Notes: generated by a model not told the origin, from the letters alone. 64,000 nt of DNA from Synergistales bacterium (GCA_025997955.1 BNVH01000005.1:13564-77563); one strand, 5' to 3'. Positions 35,766 to 43,930 are shown, counted from the stretch's first letter. Numbers and translations are program-made.

Positions 35766-35792
35766 CGCCGTGTTCGCGTTGACTCTCCCATT

Positions 35793-37160
35793 ATGATGCT
35801 TAAAAACAACCTTTGGGCGCTCCTTTTGTGCCTAATTTTGCCTTTATCGGTAGCTCTCGCCGTGACCCTGTATGCTATGGTAGATGAAGAGCGGGCGATG
35901 GAGGCTACGGTTCGTTCGTACGTCCGAGACTTGGCCGACGATATGTCATTTCGGCTGAATGTTGATTTTGAGCGCTATAATAACAGCGACATAGACGCTT
36001 TTTTATCGCCCATGTCACATTATCCAGTGTTTTCTTGGGGGCTTTCCATTCCGGGCTGGGTCGCCTACGTCAACAAGAGCGGTAAGGTTCTTTTATCGTC
36101 GCCGGGCGTTCATGATATATCCGAAATATGGCATCAAAACCTACCCATAGGCCGCGCTACCCAAGTGCTTGTCAATGACAGAAGATACGCCGTGGCCATA
36201 TCTCCCGCGCCTTATGGATACATAATCTCCGCGGTTGCGTGGAGAGAGCTCTTGGGAGGCGTTATGCAAAACAGAATGTGGCTCGGACTTATATTTATCG
36301 TAATGTTATCCGGCACGGCTTGGGCCATACGCAGAATGTGGCGGCGTCTGTTTTCGCCCCTCAATGATCTGGTCAACGAAATAGACGGCCTTCGCATGGG
36401 CAGGGATGTTCCAAACGCGTTAGACGATATGTCCGTGGTGGAGATAGAGAAAATACACAAGGCCCTGACGCTATTCGCGGCCGCCGCCATAGAGCGCAAC
36501 AAACTCCATAACTACTACGTCCAAAACGCCGTAAAAGATCAGGAAAAGGAGCGCATCGACGTAGCCCGCGAGATTCACGACGGGCCGCTGCAGGATGTGA
36601 CGGCGCTTTTGCAGCATATCCGTATAGCCTTAGAGGACGGCGAGGACGCGCAAGAGAGAATCAAAAAGACTGAGCGCTTAGCTATGGCCGTGGTGCGCGA
36701 GCTTCGCGGACTCTGCGACGAGCTCGCCCCGCCTTGGATGGAGCTTGGCGTGGCGGACGCCATGACCGAACTCGCCGAAAGATTGGCGCAAAACTACGAC
36801 ATAGAGATAACCACAGATATAGCTCAACCCTTAGACCTCGGCGCGGAGCGAAATTTGTCTTTGCTAAGAATATTCCAAGAGGCTGTGTCCAACGCCGTGC
36901 GCCACGGAGACGCGACAGCGGTTCATGGGCACTTGTTCGTTGAGGGGGATTCTCGGTTGATATTCGAGATAACCGACAACGGCAAGGGCTTCAACGCCGG
37001 TGTTGACCACGAGATTTTGCGCCTCGACGGGCACAGGGGCTTAGCTAACATGACAGAGCGCATGGCCCTGATGGGCGGCACGTTTCAGATAAAATCCGAG
37101 CCCACCGGCGGCACTTGCATCAGATGCGTACTCAACAACGCGTTCGAGAAGAGCGCGTGA
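35793..37160 (+). CDS. NarX-type sensor histidine kinase
   Basis: A 455-residue membrane kinase. Helix 1 (LWALLLCLILPLSVALAVTLY), a periplasmic sensor of ~130 residues, helix 2 (MWLGLIFIVMLSGTAWAIR), a HAMP-like linker, then HisKA_3 with DVAREIHDGPLQDVTALLQHI (phospho-His) and HATPase with FQEAVSNAVRHGDA (N box), DNGKGFN, and GHRGLANMTERM. It pairs with the upstream response regulator. The ribosome site is weak. Its last codons lie in sequence that is duplicated near 38799-38834 (see repeats). Confidence 0.93.
   Translation: MMLKNNLWALLLCLILPLSVALAVTLYAMVDEERAMEATVRSYVRDLADDMSFRLNVDFERYNNSDIDAFLSPMSHYPVFSWGLSIPGWVAYVNKSGKVLLSSPGVHDISEIWHQNLPIGRATQVLVNDRRYAVAISPAPYGYIISAVAWRELLGGVMQNRMWLGLIFIVMLSGTAWAIRRMWRRLFSPLNDLVNEIDGLRMGRDVPNALDDMSVVEIEKIHKALTLFAAAAIERNKLHNYYVQNAVKDQEKERIDVAREIHDGPLQDVTALLQHIRIALEDGEDAQERIKKTERLAMAVVRELRGLCDELAPPWMELGVADAMTELAERLAQNYDIEITTDIAQPLDLGAERNLSLLRIFQEAVSNAVRHGDATAVHGHLFVEGDSRLIFEITDNGKGFNAGVDHEILRLDGHRGLANMTERMALMGGTFQIKSEPTGGTCIRCVLNNAFEKSA
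37038..37061 (+). repeat. Kinase-gene segment duplicated at 38799
   Basis: Twenty-four bases coding GLANMTER in the histidine kinase recur at 38799-38822 with one change (T to C). Confidence 0.8.
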
Positions 37161-37168
37161 TAACGCTC
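37150..37168 (+). repeat. Direct repeat, left copy (kinase 3' end)
   Basis: Nineteen bases over the kinase stop codon, ending GATAACGCTC, recur exactly at 38816-38834. In the right copy they run straight on into the CCGAATAATATTCC repeat; here HEPN/MNT genes intervene. Confidence 0.9.
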
Positions 37169-37182
37169 AGGAGAGTTTGTTT

Positions 37183-37602
37183 ATGGACAATATAGAAATT
37201 GATGGATTGAGGGGCGCGGTTAGCTCACTTGAACGTGGTCTCGCTGTTTTCAGACAAATGGACGATTCCAAGGTTGACATTGATTTGTTGGAAATCCTAC
37301 GAGCCGGCGTTATACAAACATTCGAGTTCACATATGAATTATGTTGGAAATATATGAGACGTTGGATTGCAATGAACGTCGGCAGAGAATATGTTGATGG
37401 GGTAACAAGAATTGAATTATTTCGCTATGCCGCTGAAAATATTTTAATCGACGATGTTCTCAAATGGATGGAATTTCATAAAGCAAGGAATCTGGCATCT
37501 CACACCTATAATGAAATAATTGCCAAGGACGTTTTTCAAAACGCGCAGGAATTCCTGCCCTACGCAAAAGATTTTTTACAACGAATAGAGAAGAAAATAT
37601 GA
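37183..37602 (+). CDS. hepT: HEPN-family toxin, HI0074/HepT-like
   Basis: About 139 residues from ATG 37183 (AGGAGA at 37169-37174). QTFEFTYELCWKYMRRW and KARNLASHTYNE fit the HI0074/HEPN family; the RNLASH stretch is the Rx4H RNase motif of HEPN toxins. With the following MNT gene it forms a HEPN/MNT toxin-antitoxin pair, in which the MNT enzyme modifies and silences the toxin. Base use is more AT-rich than its neighbours, a sign of transfer. Confidence 0.9.
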   Translation: MDNIEIDGLRGAVSSLERGLAVFRQMDDSKVDIDLLEILRAGVIQTFEFTYELCWKYMRRWIAMNVGREYVDGVTRIELFRYAAENILIDDVLKWMEFHKARNLASHTYNEIIAKDVFQNAQEFLPYAKDFLQRIEKKI

Positions 37603-37901
37603 TTTACGTTTCTCCCAAAGAAAGAACGATGATTTTGGATATTATCAAAACACATGCGCCTGATTGTGAGGTGCGCGTGTTTGGTTCGCGTTATAAAGGC
37701 AATAACAGACCATATTCCGATATCGATTTGGTTTTTGTCGGAAACGAGGAACTGAACGTTTCTCGCATCGGCGACATCCGCGAATCGTTTGAGGAATCCA
37801 ATTTGCCGTATCGCGTCGATGTGCTTGACTGGAACGCGACATCTGAAAAATTCCGCGAGGTAATAAACAGGGGTTATGAGGTTATCTATAAGCCCGAATA
37901 A
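37599..37901 (+). CDS. mntA: Minimal nucleotidyltransferase antitoxin (MntA-like)
   Basis: A 100-residue MNT protein: VRVFGSRYKGNNRPYSDIDLVF has the GS-x(10)-DxD active site of the polymerase-beta fold. It overlaps the HEPN gene by four bases (ATGA). Such antitoxins transfer AMP from ATP to a tyrosine near the toxin active site. Its stop codon lies inside the 23-base repeat shared with 38834-38856. Confidence 0.92.
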   Translation: MIYVSPKERTMILDIIKTHAPDCEVRVFGSRYKGNNRPYSDIDLVFVGNEELNVSRIGDIRESFEESNLPYRVDVLDWNATSEKFREVINRGYEVIYKPE

Positions 37902-37916
37902 TATTCCAAATCCTCC
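37894..37916 (+). repeat. Direct repeat, second left half
   Basis: Twenty-three bases (CCGAATAATATTCC...TCCTCC) recur exactly at 38834-38856, inside the 3' end of the DUF2064 gene. Here they overlap the end of the MNT gene. Confidence 0.9.
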
Positions 37917-38049
37917 ACCGGAATCACCTCCTTATTGCCTTGATTATATCAGCCTTATATCCAAGCGGGACTTTTACTTATTGTCACCGCCCTTTCCGTA
38001 ATGTAGAATGAAGCATAGGTCATAAGACATGGAAATGGAGGCGGGCATT

Positions 38050-38310
38050 ATGAAAAAAACTGACGAGACCGTAGATCGTAATTATGATTGGTTTAAGAAG
38101 AACCTCGTCGATTTGATTTTGAAATACAAGGGACAACATTTGCTTATTGTGGACGAGTCCGTTTTGGGCGCTTACAATACTTTCGATGAAGCGCTGAATG
38201 AGGCCGTAAAGCTCTCTGAGCCGGGGAAGTTTATAATTCAAAAGTGCTGCGACGAAGACGAGACGTCTCAGATTGTTTGTTCTCTGATGAAATTACCCAA
38301 GACGGCATGA
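38050..38310 (+). CDS. Small DUF5678-like protein, partner of aspartic protease
   Basis: About 86 residues from ATG 38050 (GGAGG at 38037-38041). KNLVDLILKYKGQHLLIVDESVLGAYNTFDEA has the pattern of small DUF5678-type proteins: a strand-rich segment about the cell using or losing a short ligand, function unknown. The stop overlaps the start of the retropepsin-like gene (ATGA), so the two are made together. The family call is from memory of the pattern and is tentative. Confidence 0.65.
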   Translation: MKKTDETVDRNYDWFKKNLVDLILKYKGQHLLIVDESVLGAYNTFDEALNEAVKLSEPGKFIIQKCCDEDETSQIVCSLMKLPKTA

Positions 38311-38777
38311 CGACTTCAACTCCCGCAAAATCTTACACGCTGTATCATTCGAGGTTAGCGAAGCAATTACGTTCGGAAGTTCATATTTCAAATTCATTTG
38401 CGCAGCTGAATCTTTCAAACCCGGCGAGTTCGGGCGGTAAAGCATATACAGCCATTTGGGACACCGGCGCGACGGTAACTTGCATTACTCAAAAGGTCGT
38501 AGACGATCTTGGCTTGGTTGGCTTAGGCAAGTGTAAAAACATCACTGCCGGAGGAGCCATAGAAACCACAAGGCATTTGATAGACCTATGGTTACCAAAC
38601 AAAGTTGTTATCCTAAAATGCGACGTAACAAAAGTGGAACTTTACGCTTTGAAAGCCGATGTTCTTATCGGAATGGACGTTATTTCCCAAGGCGATTTTA
38701 CAATCACTAATTATCAAGGAAAAACAGTAATGACGTTCAGAATACCATCACTGGAAACCGTGGATTACGATAAATAA
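38307..38777 (+). CDS. Retropepsin-like aspartic protease domain protein
   Basis: About 156 residues. AYTAIWDTGATVTCITQKV contains the D-T-G-A active site of single-lobe retropepsins; KADVLIGMDVISQGDFTITN matches the C-terminal LIGxDxL-GDF pattern of bacterial members. Such proteins act as homodimers. No signal peptide is present. It is coupled to the DUF5678-like gene and lies in the duplicated-junction insertion, so it is probably accessory. Natural substrate unknown. Confidence 0.85.
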   Translation: MTTSTPAKSYTLYHSRLAKQLRSEVHISNSFAQLNLSNPASSGGKAYTAIWDTGATVTCITQKVVDDLGLVGLGKCKNITAGGAIETTRHLIDLWLPNKVVILKCDVTKVELYALKADVLIGMDVISQGDFTITNYQGKTVMTFRIPSLETVDYDK

Positions 38778-38798
38778 TGCCGCCGCCACGCCTACGAC

Positions 38799-38856
38799 GG
38801 CTTAGCCAACATGACAGAGCGCGTGATAACGCTCCGAATAATATTCCAAATCCTCC
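38799..38856 (+). repeat. Right-hand duplicated junction
   Basis: Composite: 38799-38822 equals kinase 37038-37061 (one mismatch), 38816-38834 equals 37150-37168, and 38834-38856 equals 37894-37916. The kinase pieces are joined at shared AGAGCGC with about 95 bases lost. The antisense of this DNA encodes the last codons of the DUF2064 gene. Confidence 0.85.
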
Positions 38857-39437
38857 GCGGTATCTATATCGCGAAGCCGTTCCCCCACGCCCACGCTTTT
38901 TTTGCCCTCGCTGAACGCGGCGAGCGCCGATGTGAAAGCATCCTCCGTGCCGTATGGCTGGCGACTGAATACGCCGCTGAATGAGTCTTTCATGCCAATA
39001 AGCCAATAACCCCCGTCTTCCGTGGGAGCTATCACGGCGTCATGCCCCGAAAGTAGCGAGAACGCGTTTTCGATATGCTCCGCGGTAACTGACGGAACGT
39101 CCGAGCCCATCAGCACACATTCATCGTAACGAGACAGCGCGTAACGTATGGCGTTATCCATACGAACTCCCAAGTCGCCGCCCTCCTGGGGCAGATATTC
39201 GGCCAATCCGCAAATGCGTTTTAATTCGGAGACTTCGTCGCGATACGCGTCGCCGCTTGGGGTGTAGAAAACAAAAATATCCCTGCATAGCGCGCGCAAA
39301 GTTTCAGCGACGCGCGTCAGCATATCGCGCGTCAGCGCCGCGCACTGCAAAGGTGTAAGGCGCGGCATCATGCGCGTCTTGGTTTGTCCGGGTATGGGCA
39401 GTTTAGTGAAAAGGATTATGGCTTGGGTTCTTGGCAT
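38802..39437 (-). CDS. DUF2064/TIGR04282-type glycosyltransferase
   Basis: A 211-residue nucleotide-diphospho-sugar transferase-like protein: AIILFTKLPIPGQTKTRMMPRLTP, YLPQEGGDLGVRMDNAIRYA, VLMGSDVPSV, VIAPTEDGGYWLIGMK. The family occurs in arsenosugar and other small-molecule pathways, but most members are uncharacterised. The C-terminus ERYHALCHVG is read from duplicated kinase DNA, so the original end may have been altered. The start overlaps a 26-residue ORF by 22 bases. Confidence 0.88.
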   Translation of the reverse strand: MPRTQAIILFTKLPIPGQTKTRMMPRLTPLQCAALTRDMLTRVAETLRALCRDIFVFYTPSGDAYRDEVSELKRICGLAEYLPQEGGDLGVRMDNAIRYALSRYDECVLMGSDVPSVTAEHIENAFSLLSGHDAVIAPTEDGGYWLIGMKDSFSGVFSRQPYGTEDAFTSALAAFSEGKKSVGVGERLRDIDTAEDLEYYSERYHALCHVG

Positions 39438-39496
39438 GAACAGTTAATTTTTTCTTTCATGAGCATACCGCAGACGATACAGGTTTTCATCTTCAT
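39416..39496 (-). CDS. 26-residue zinc-knuckle ORF before the DUF2064 gene
   Basis: ATG 39496 is preceded on the minus strand by AGGAG at eight-base spacing. The product is CIVCG and CSC-containing (Cys at 6, 9, 19, 21), suitable for one zinc ion. It overlaps the DUF2064 start by 22 bases, so it may be a small protein or a translational leader. Confidence 0.5.
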   Translation of the reverse strand: MKMKTCIVCGMLMKEKINCSCQEPKP

Positions 39497-39618
39497 TCGC
39501 TAACTCCTAACTTAATGAGTATGCGGTCATTATATATCGTCAGGTTGGAAACGTCAAAGCGGGAAACCGCTCTATAAGAACGCTTATCGAAATCATGTGG
39601 GGCGAAAGCGATAACCAC

Positions 39619-39647
39619 TTGACGCCGTCACATCTTTGCTTTACAAT
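39619..39647 (+). promoter_or_regulatory. Promoter of the leu operon
   Basis: TTGACG (39619-39624), 17-base spacer, TACAAT (39642-39647). It lies 60 bases before the leader-peptide ATG. Confidence 0.8.
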
Positions 39648-39707
39648 TCTGAATCGTTGAGTGAGATTTTGTTAATTTATTTTGAAGGAAACGGAGGAAG
39701 GCGTATT

Positions 39708-39827
39708 ATGAACGTAAGTGAAACAAGACCCGTGTTTATTGACTACGGAGCCAATTTGAGTCATAGCCTCCTCCTCTTCATCGGACTTTGCGCGCGGATT
39801 CTCTTTTTGCGAGTCGGCGTTTTTTGA
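39708..39827 (+). CDS. leuL: leu leader peptide
   Basis: Thirty-nine residues; GGAGGAAGG lies at 39693-39701. The centre holds three consecutive Leu CTC codons (39768-39776), then Ile, Leu, Ile, Leu, Phe, Leu, Val, Val: a branched-chain-rich sensor. The peptide is followed by an intrinsic terminator (39865-39897) ahead of leuC. Stalling at the Leu codons for lack of charged tRNA-Leu would free 39795-39809 to pair with the terminator's 5' side. The gene name is by analogy. Confidence 0.75.
   Translation: MNVSETRPVFIDYGANLSHSLLLFIGLCARILFLRVGVF
39795..39809 (+). promoter_or_regulatory. Antiterminator strand of the leu attenuator
   Basis: CGGATTCTCTTTTTG nearly copies the terminator's 3' arm and T tract (39884-39898) and can pair with 39857-39873, which includes the 5' arm. 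A ribosome reaching the leader stop would cover it. Confidence 0.65.
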
Positions 39828-39864
39828 CGTTGTGAAGTCAAAGACGAGGACAAAGACAAAAAGC

Positions 39865-39897
39865 GGGAATCCGGACAAATGTTCGGATTCCCTTTTT
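39865..39897 (+). terminator. leu attenuator terminator
   Basis: Perfect nine-base arms 39865-39873 and 39884-39892, loop of ten, then TTTTT (39893-39897); upstream AAAAA extends the pairing. Confidence 0.85.
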
Positions 39898-39936
39898 GTG
39901 GTTTAGTTTTTAACATTTTAAGGAGGGCTTTATGGT

Positions 39937-41193
39937 ATGAGCAACTACACAATGGCGGAGGCCATAATCGCTTCGCGCAGTAAGGATACAATCGAGGCCG
40001 GGAATATCTGCGGCGTGAGCGTGGACTTCGCTTTCGCGAACGACATAACAGCCCCGCCGTCTATTAAGGAAATGGAGAACATGGGAGCTAAGAAGGTCTT
40101 CGACCCGGAGCGCTGCGCGGTTTTGCTCGACCACTTCTCGCCGAACAAGGACATAGCTTCGGCGGAGCAGGCCAAGATTTGCCGCGCGTTCGCGCGTGAG
40201 CAGAACTTGCTGTTTTGGGAAGTAGGACGCGTGGGCGTGGAGCACGCGTTTTTACCGGAGCAGGGATATATTTTACCAGGGGATATAATCCTAGGCGCGG
40301 ACAGTCACACATGTACGGGCGGCGCTCTTGGCGCTCTCGCCACGGGCGTCGGCTCTACGGACCTCGCCGCGGCTTGGGCGCTTGGCGAGACTTGGCTGAG
40401 GGTCCCCGAAACCTGTCGCGTCAATTTTGAAGGGCGCCTCTCGGAGTGGGTGTGCGGCAAGGACCTTATTTTGGCGACAATAGGCAAACTCGGCGTCGAG
40501 GGCGCGCGCTATATGGCTTTGGAGTTTCACGGGGACGCGCTGTCTCGCTTGCCGCTCGATGGGCGCATGACTATGTCCAATATGGCCATTGAGGCCGGCG
40601 GGAAAACGGGCCTGTTCATCCCGGACGAGACGACGCTGAACTACGTAAATCCTCGCGCCAAGCGCAAATATACGCCTATCTACCCGGACAAGGGCGCAAA
40701 GTACGCTAAGACCGTCACGATAGACTTAGATAAGTTAGAACCCGTTGTGGCTCTCCCACACTTGCCCGATAACGTCAGGCCCGCCAAAGAGTGTAAGGAT
40801 ATACAGATAGACCAGGTTTTCATTGGATCTTGCACAAATGGGCGTCTGTCGGACATAGAACAGGCCGTGAAAATCCTAAAAGGGCGCAAAGTTCACGACC
40901 GCGTGAGGCTTATAGTCATACCGGCGTCCTATGATGTCTATAACACATCTCTTGAGAGGGGCTATATAAGAGATTTGACTGAGGCCGGGGCGGTGGTGTG
41001 CACGCCGACTTGCGGGCCTTGTCTTGGGGGATATATGGGGATTTTGGCCGGAGGCGAGCGCTGCGTCTCCACGAGCAACCGAAACTTCGTCGGACGTATG
41101 GGCAGCCCAAAGAGCGAGATTATCTTGGCCGGCCCAAGCGTGGCCGCCGCGAGCGCCATTCTCGGCCGCGTCGCCGACCCAAGAGAAATATAA
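39937..41193 (+). CDS. leuC: 3-isopropylmalate dehydratase large subunit
   Basis: A 418-residue aconitase-family enzyme of the short LeuC/HacA type. ILGADSHTCTGGALGALATG, IGSCTNGRLSDIE and CTPTCGPCLGGYMG contain the substrate and three 4Fe-4S cysteines. It isomerises 2- to 3-isopropylmalate with LeuD. AAGGAGGG is 8 bases upstream. Because this type can also act as homoaconitase or methylmalate isomerase, the leucine role rests on leuD, leuB and the leucine-rich leader. Confidence 0.94.
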   Translation: MSNYTMAEAIIASRSKDTIEAGNICGVSVDFAFANDITAPPSIKEMENMGAKKVFDPERCAVLLDHFSPNKDIASAEQAKICRAFAREQNLLFWEVGRVGVEHAFLPEQGYILPGDIILGADSHTCTGGALGALATGVGSTDLAAAWALGETWLRVPETCRVNFEGRLSEWVCGKDLILATIGKLGVEGARYMALEFHGDALSRLPLDGRMTMSNMAIEAGGKTGLFIPDETTLNYVNPRAKRKYTPIYPDKGAKYAKTVTIDLDKLEPVVALPHLPDNVRPAKECKDIQIDQVFIGSCTNGRLSDIEQAVKILKGRKVHDRVRLIVIPASYDVYNTSLERGYIRDLTEAGAVVCTPTCGPCLGGYMGILAGGERCVSTSNRNFVGRMGSPKSEIILAGPSVAAASAILGRVADPREI

Positions 41194-41216
41194 AGAGCGA
41201 AGGAGATAATTCATAA

Positions 41217-41726
41217 ATGCAAACCATACTTGAGGGATCCGCTTGGAAGTACGGGAACAACGTGGATACCGACGTTATAATCCCAGCCCGCTATCTTTCC
41301 ACGAGCGTACCGTCGGAGTTGGCCGTCCACTGCATGGAGGACATCGACGCGACGTTTGTAAAAGGCGTAAAGAAGGGCGATATTATCGTGGCCGGCAACA
41401 ACTTCGGTTGCGGATCAAGTCGCGAGCACGCGCCTCTCGCCATCGCGGGCGCTGGCGTGTCCTGCGTTATAGCCGTGTCTTACGCAAGGATATTTTTTCG
41501 CAACGCCATAAACGTCGGACTTCCGATTCTTGAGTGCGTAGAGGCCGTAAATGAGATAGAAAAGGGCGATACTGTCGAGGTGAACTTAGAAAAAGGCGTA
41601 ATCACCGACAAAACCAAAGGCAAATCATGGCCGGCGCGTCCATTTCCGCAATTTTTAAGGGACCTCATCGACAAGGGCGGTCTCGTCCCTTGGGTGCGCG
41701 AGCGCCTCAAGGCCAAGAGCGCGTAA
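41217..41726 (+). CDS. leuD: 3-isopropylmalate dehydratase small subunit
   Basis: A 169-residue swivelling domain: YGNNVDTDVIIPARYLS, GNNFGCGSSREHAPLAI (substrate-binding SSRE), FRNAINVGLPILE. It partners with LeuC. GAAGGAGA lies upstream, 23 bases after the leuC stop. Confidence 0.96.
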   Translation: MQTILEGSAWKYGNNVDTDVIIPARYLSTSVPSELAVHCMEDIDATFVKGVKKGDIIVAGNNFGCGSSREHAPLAIAGAGVSCVIAVSYARIFFRNAINVGLPILECVEAVNEIEKGDTVEVNLEKGVITDKTKGKSWPARPFPQFLRDLIDKGGLVPWVRERLKAKSA

Positions 41727-41744
41727 GGCGGGTGATCTAACTTT

Positions 41745-42872
41745 ATGAAAAACTACTCTATCGCGCTTTTGCCAGGAGACGGTATAGGCTCTGAGGTGAG
41801 CGCCGAGGCGGTCAAAGTTGTGGAGGCAGCCGGAAAGTGTCATGGCTTCAAAATCGAGTGGGTGGAATATCCTTTTGGCGCCGCGCACTATAACAAAACC
41901 GGTGAAATTCTCCCCGCGTCCGCGCTCGACGAGATGGGCAAATGCGACGCTATGCTACTAGGCGCGGTCGGCGACCCGTCCGTGAAGCCCGGCGTCTTGG
42001 AGCGCGGGATACTGCTGACTTTGCGCTTTCACTTTGACCAATATATCAATCTCCGTCCGGCGCGAAGTTTTGAAAGCGTACCATGCCCCGTGTCATTGAA
42101 AGACGGAGTGACTATAGACTCCGTCGTGGTTCGCGAGAACACCGAGGATTTTTATATGGGTATAGGCGCGGTGTCCGAAGACGGCAGCTTCAACAAGCCT
42201 TTTGAGGCAAAACGCGGGCTTTACAACCTATTGGGAAATTTGGAGGCTGATTTTGGGGATAGGTTTCCCGCGGCTTTGCAGATAGGCGCTCTCACAAGGC
42301 CTGGGATAGAGCGCGTGACGCGCTACGCTTTCGATTTAGCCAAAAAGCGCGGCGAGAACAAAGTCACCTTGGCGAGCAAGGCCAACGCCGTTCCGTTTCT
42401 CTACGGCTTCTTGGATGACGAGACAAAAAGAATCGCAAAAGAATATCCGAATATCGAACTCAAAATTCAAAACGTGGACGCTATGTGCTACCAACTCGCG
42501 CGGACGCCGGCGGCTTATGGCGTTATACTGTGCCCAAATCTCTTCGGCGATATAGTGAGCGATCTTCTGTCCGCCCTCACGGGCGGCTTGGGCTTGGGCG
42601 CGGGCGGCAACATCGGGGACAAACTCTCCATGTTTGAACCCGTCCACGGCTCGGCGCCGGACATAGCGGGAACAGGCAAGGCCAACCCCATAGCGGCCAT
42701 TCTCTGCGCCGCTATGATGCTTGACCACATCGGGGAAAGCGCCGGGGCAAAGGCCGTCGAAGCGGCGGTATCGTCGTACCTGGCTGGCGACGCGTCAGAG
42801 AAACCTATAGAGCTTGGTGGAAACGCAAACGCTCAGACAGTTGGCGATAGTGTGGCGCGTTATATATCGTAA
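41745..42872 (+). CDS. leuB: 3-isopropylmalate dehydrogenase
   Basis: A 375-residue beta-decarboxylating dehydrogenase: LLPGDGIGSEV, NLRPARSFE, VVRENTEDFYMGIG, LTGGLGLGAGGNIGD, FEPVHGSAPDIAGTG. It oxidises 3-isopropylmalate with NAD to 2-ketoisocaproate. The family also has isocitrate, homoisocitrate and tartrate enzymes; operon context favours leuB. leuA is not in the window. Confidence 0.92.
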   Translation: MKNYSIALLPGDGIGSEVSAEAVKVVEAAGKCHGFKIEWVEYPFGAAHYNKTGEILPASALDEMGKCDAMLLGAVGDPSVKPGVLERGILLTLRFHFDQYINLRPARSFESVPCPVSLKDGVTIDSVVVRENTEDFYMGIGAVSEDGSFNKPFEAKRGLYNLLGNLEADFGDRFPAALQIGALTRPGIERVTRYAFDLAKKRGENKVTLASKANAVPFLYGFLDDETKRIAKEYPNIELKIQNVDAMCYQLARTPAAYGVILCPNLFGDIVSDLLSALTGGLGLGAGGNIGDKLSMFEPVHGSAPDIAGTGKANPIAAILCAAMMLDHIGESAGAKAVEAAVSSYLAGDASEKPIELGGNANAQTVGDSVARYIS

Positions 42873-42914
42873 AACCATGAAACTATATCCGAACTTTATT
42901 AGGGAGGTTTTATC

Positions 42915-43907
42915 ATGGCAAAGTGTCGAAATATGTTTGCCGCGCCAGTTGCGATGCTTGTACTTTTGTTTGCCAATGCGGCGATGGCTAAGACTGAGTT
43001 TAGGCTGTCAAATCAGTTTCCCCCGTCGCATCATATCTCCAAAGGGCTTGTGCTGTTCGCCGAAAAGGCGTCTGAGTACTCCGGTGGCGAGGTAACGTGC
43101 AAAATTTTTGACTCGGCCCAACTCTACAAGGATACGGAGATAATAGAGGCCTTACAGGACTCTCTCGTCGAGACCGGTCTTGTGGCCACTAACAAATGGT
43201 CGGGCATAATATCGGTTATCGACGTTTTTGACATGCCGTTTATATTCAAAGACATTAGCTCCATCAAGAAATTCCTTGACGCCGGCGTGGCTGAGATTCT
43301 CGACCGTAAGTGCGAGGACAAGGGTGTGAAAAACCTGTTTTGGGTCGACTACGGCTATATCCAATTGTTCAACAATAAGCGCCCTATAACAAGCCCGGGC
43401 GATATTATGGGTTTGACTATGCGCTCATTCAGCAGTTCCGACTCTGAGACGCTTAACATACTCGGCGCTCACTCCATCGTCATGAGCTCTTCTGAGATGT
43501 ATGAAGCGCTTAAGAGCGGCAAAATAGACGGCGCGACCACTGGTATGCCGGCAGCCGTTTCGCGTGGAATCGAGAAGGTTCAGAGGTTTATGACTCTGGC
43601 AAACTACAGTACGGCTCAGTTTGTCGTTCAGGGCAATTTAGAATGGTGGGGTTCGGTCCCGGCGAGAGACAGATACGCCATCATGAAGGCCGGCAAGGAC
43701 GCCGAGGCATGGATAAGGAGCGCTATAGCGGATTCTGAGATAGATGCCCAAAAAGTGATCATAGCCGCAGGGGTCGAAATCCACGAACTAACCCCCTATG
43801 AACATAAGGCGTTTTTGGACGCCACCCTAAGAGTGCGCGCCTCGTTCGTGGCCAAGACGGGCGAATTAGGCAAGAAACTTATTGATTTGGCCTTCAGCGT
43901 CGAATAA
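42915..43907 (+). CDS. TRAP transporter substrate-binding protein (DctP family)
   Basis: A 330-residue periplasmic protein with signal peptide (NMFAAPVAMLVLLFANAAMA). FRLSNQFPPSHHISKGLVLFAEKA, DMPFIFKD, GLTMRSFSSSDSE (the conserved Arg binding carboxylate) and DGATTGMPAAVSRG follow the DctP fold. GGGAGG is 10 bases before ATG. No DctQ or DctM membrane genes lie here, so it must serve a carrier encoded elsewhere or act as a sensor protein. Ligand probably an organic acid. Confidence 0.93.
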   Translation: MAKCRNMFAAPVAMLVLLFANAAMAKTEFRLSNQFPPSHHISKGLVLFAEKASEYSGGEVTCKIFDSAQLYKDTEIIEALQDSLVETGLVATNKWSGIISVIDVFDMPFIFKDISSIKKFLDAGVAEILDRKCEDKGVKNLFWVDYGYIQLFNNKRPITSPGDIMGLTMRSFSSSDSETLNILGAHSIVMSSSEMYEALKSGKIDGATTGMPAAVSRGIEKVQRFMTLANYSTAQFVVQGNLEWWGSVPARDRYAIMKAGKDAEAWIRSAIADSEIDAQKVIIAAGVEIHELTPYEHKAFLDATLRVRASFVAKTGELGKKLIDLAFSVE

Positions 43908-43930
43908 ATCCGTCCCATCCAAATCAATAT

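Noticed and set aside
39540..39700. T-box before leuC
   Set aside because: No T-box core or specifier stem; the leader-peptide attenuator explains the region.
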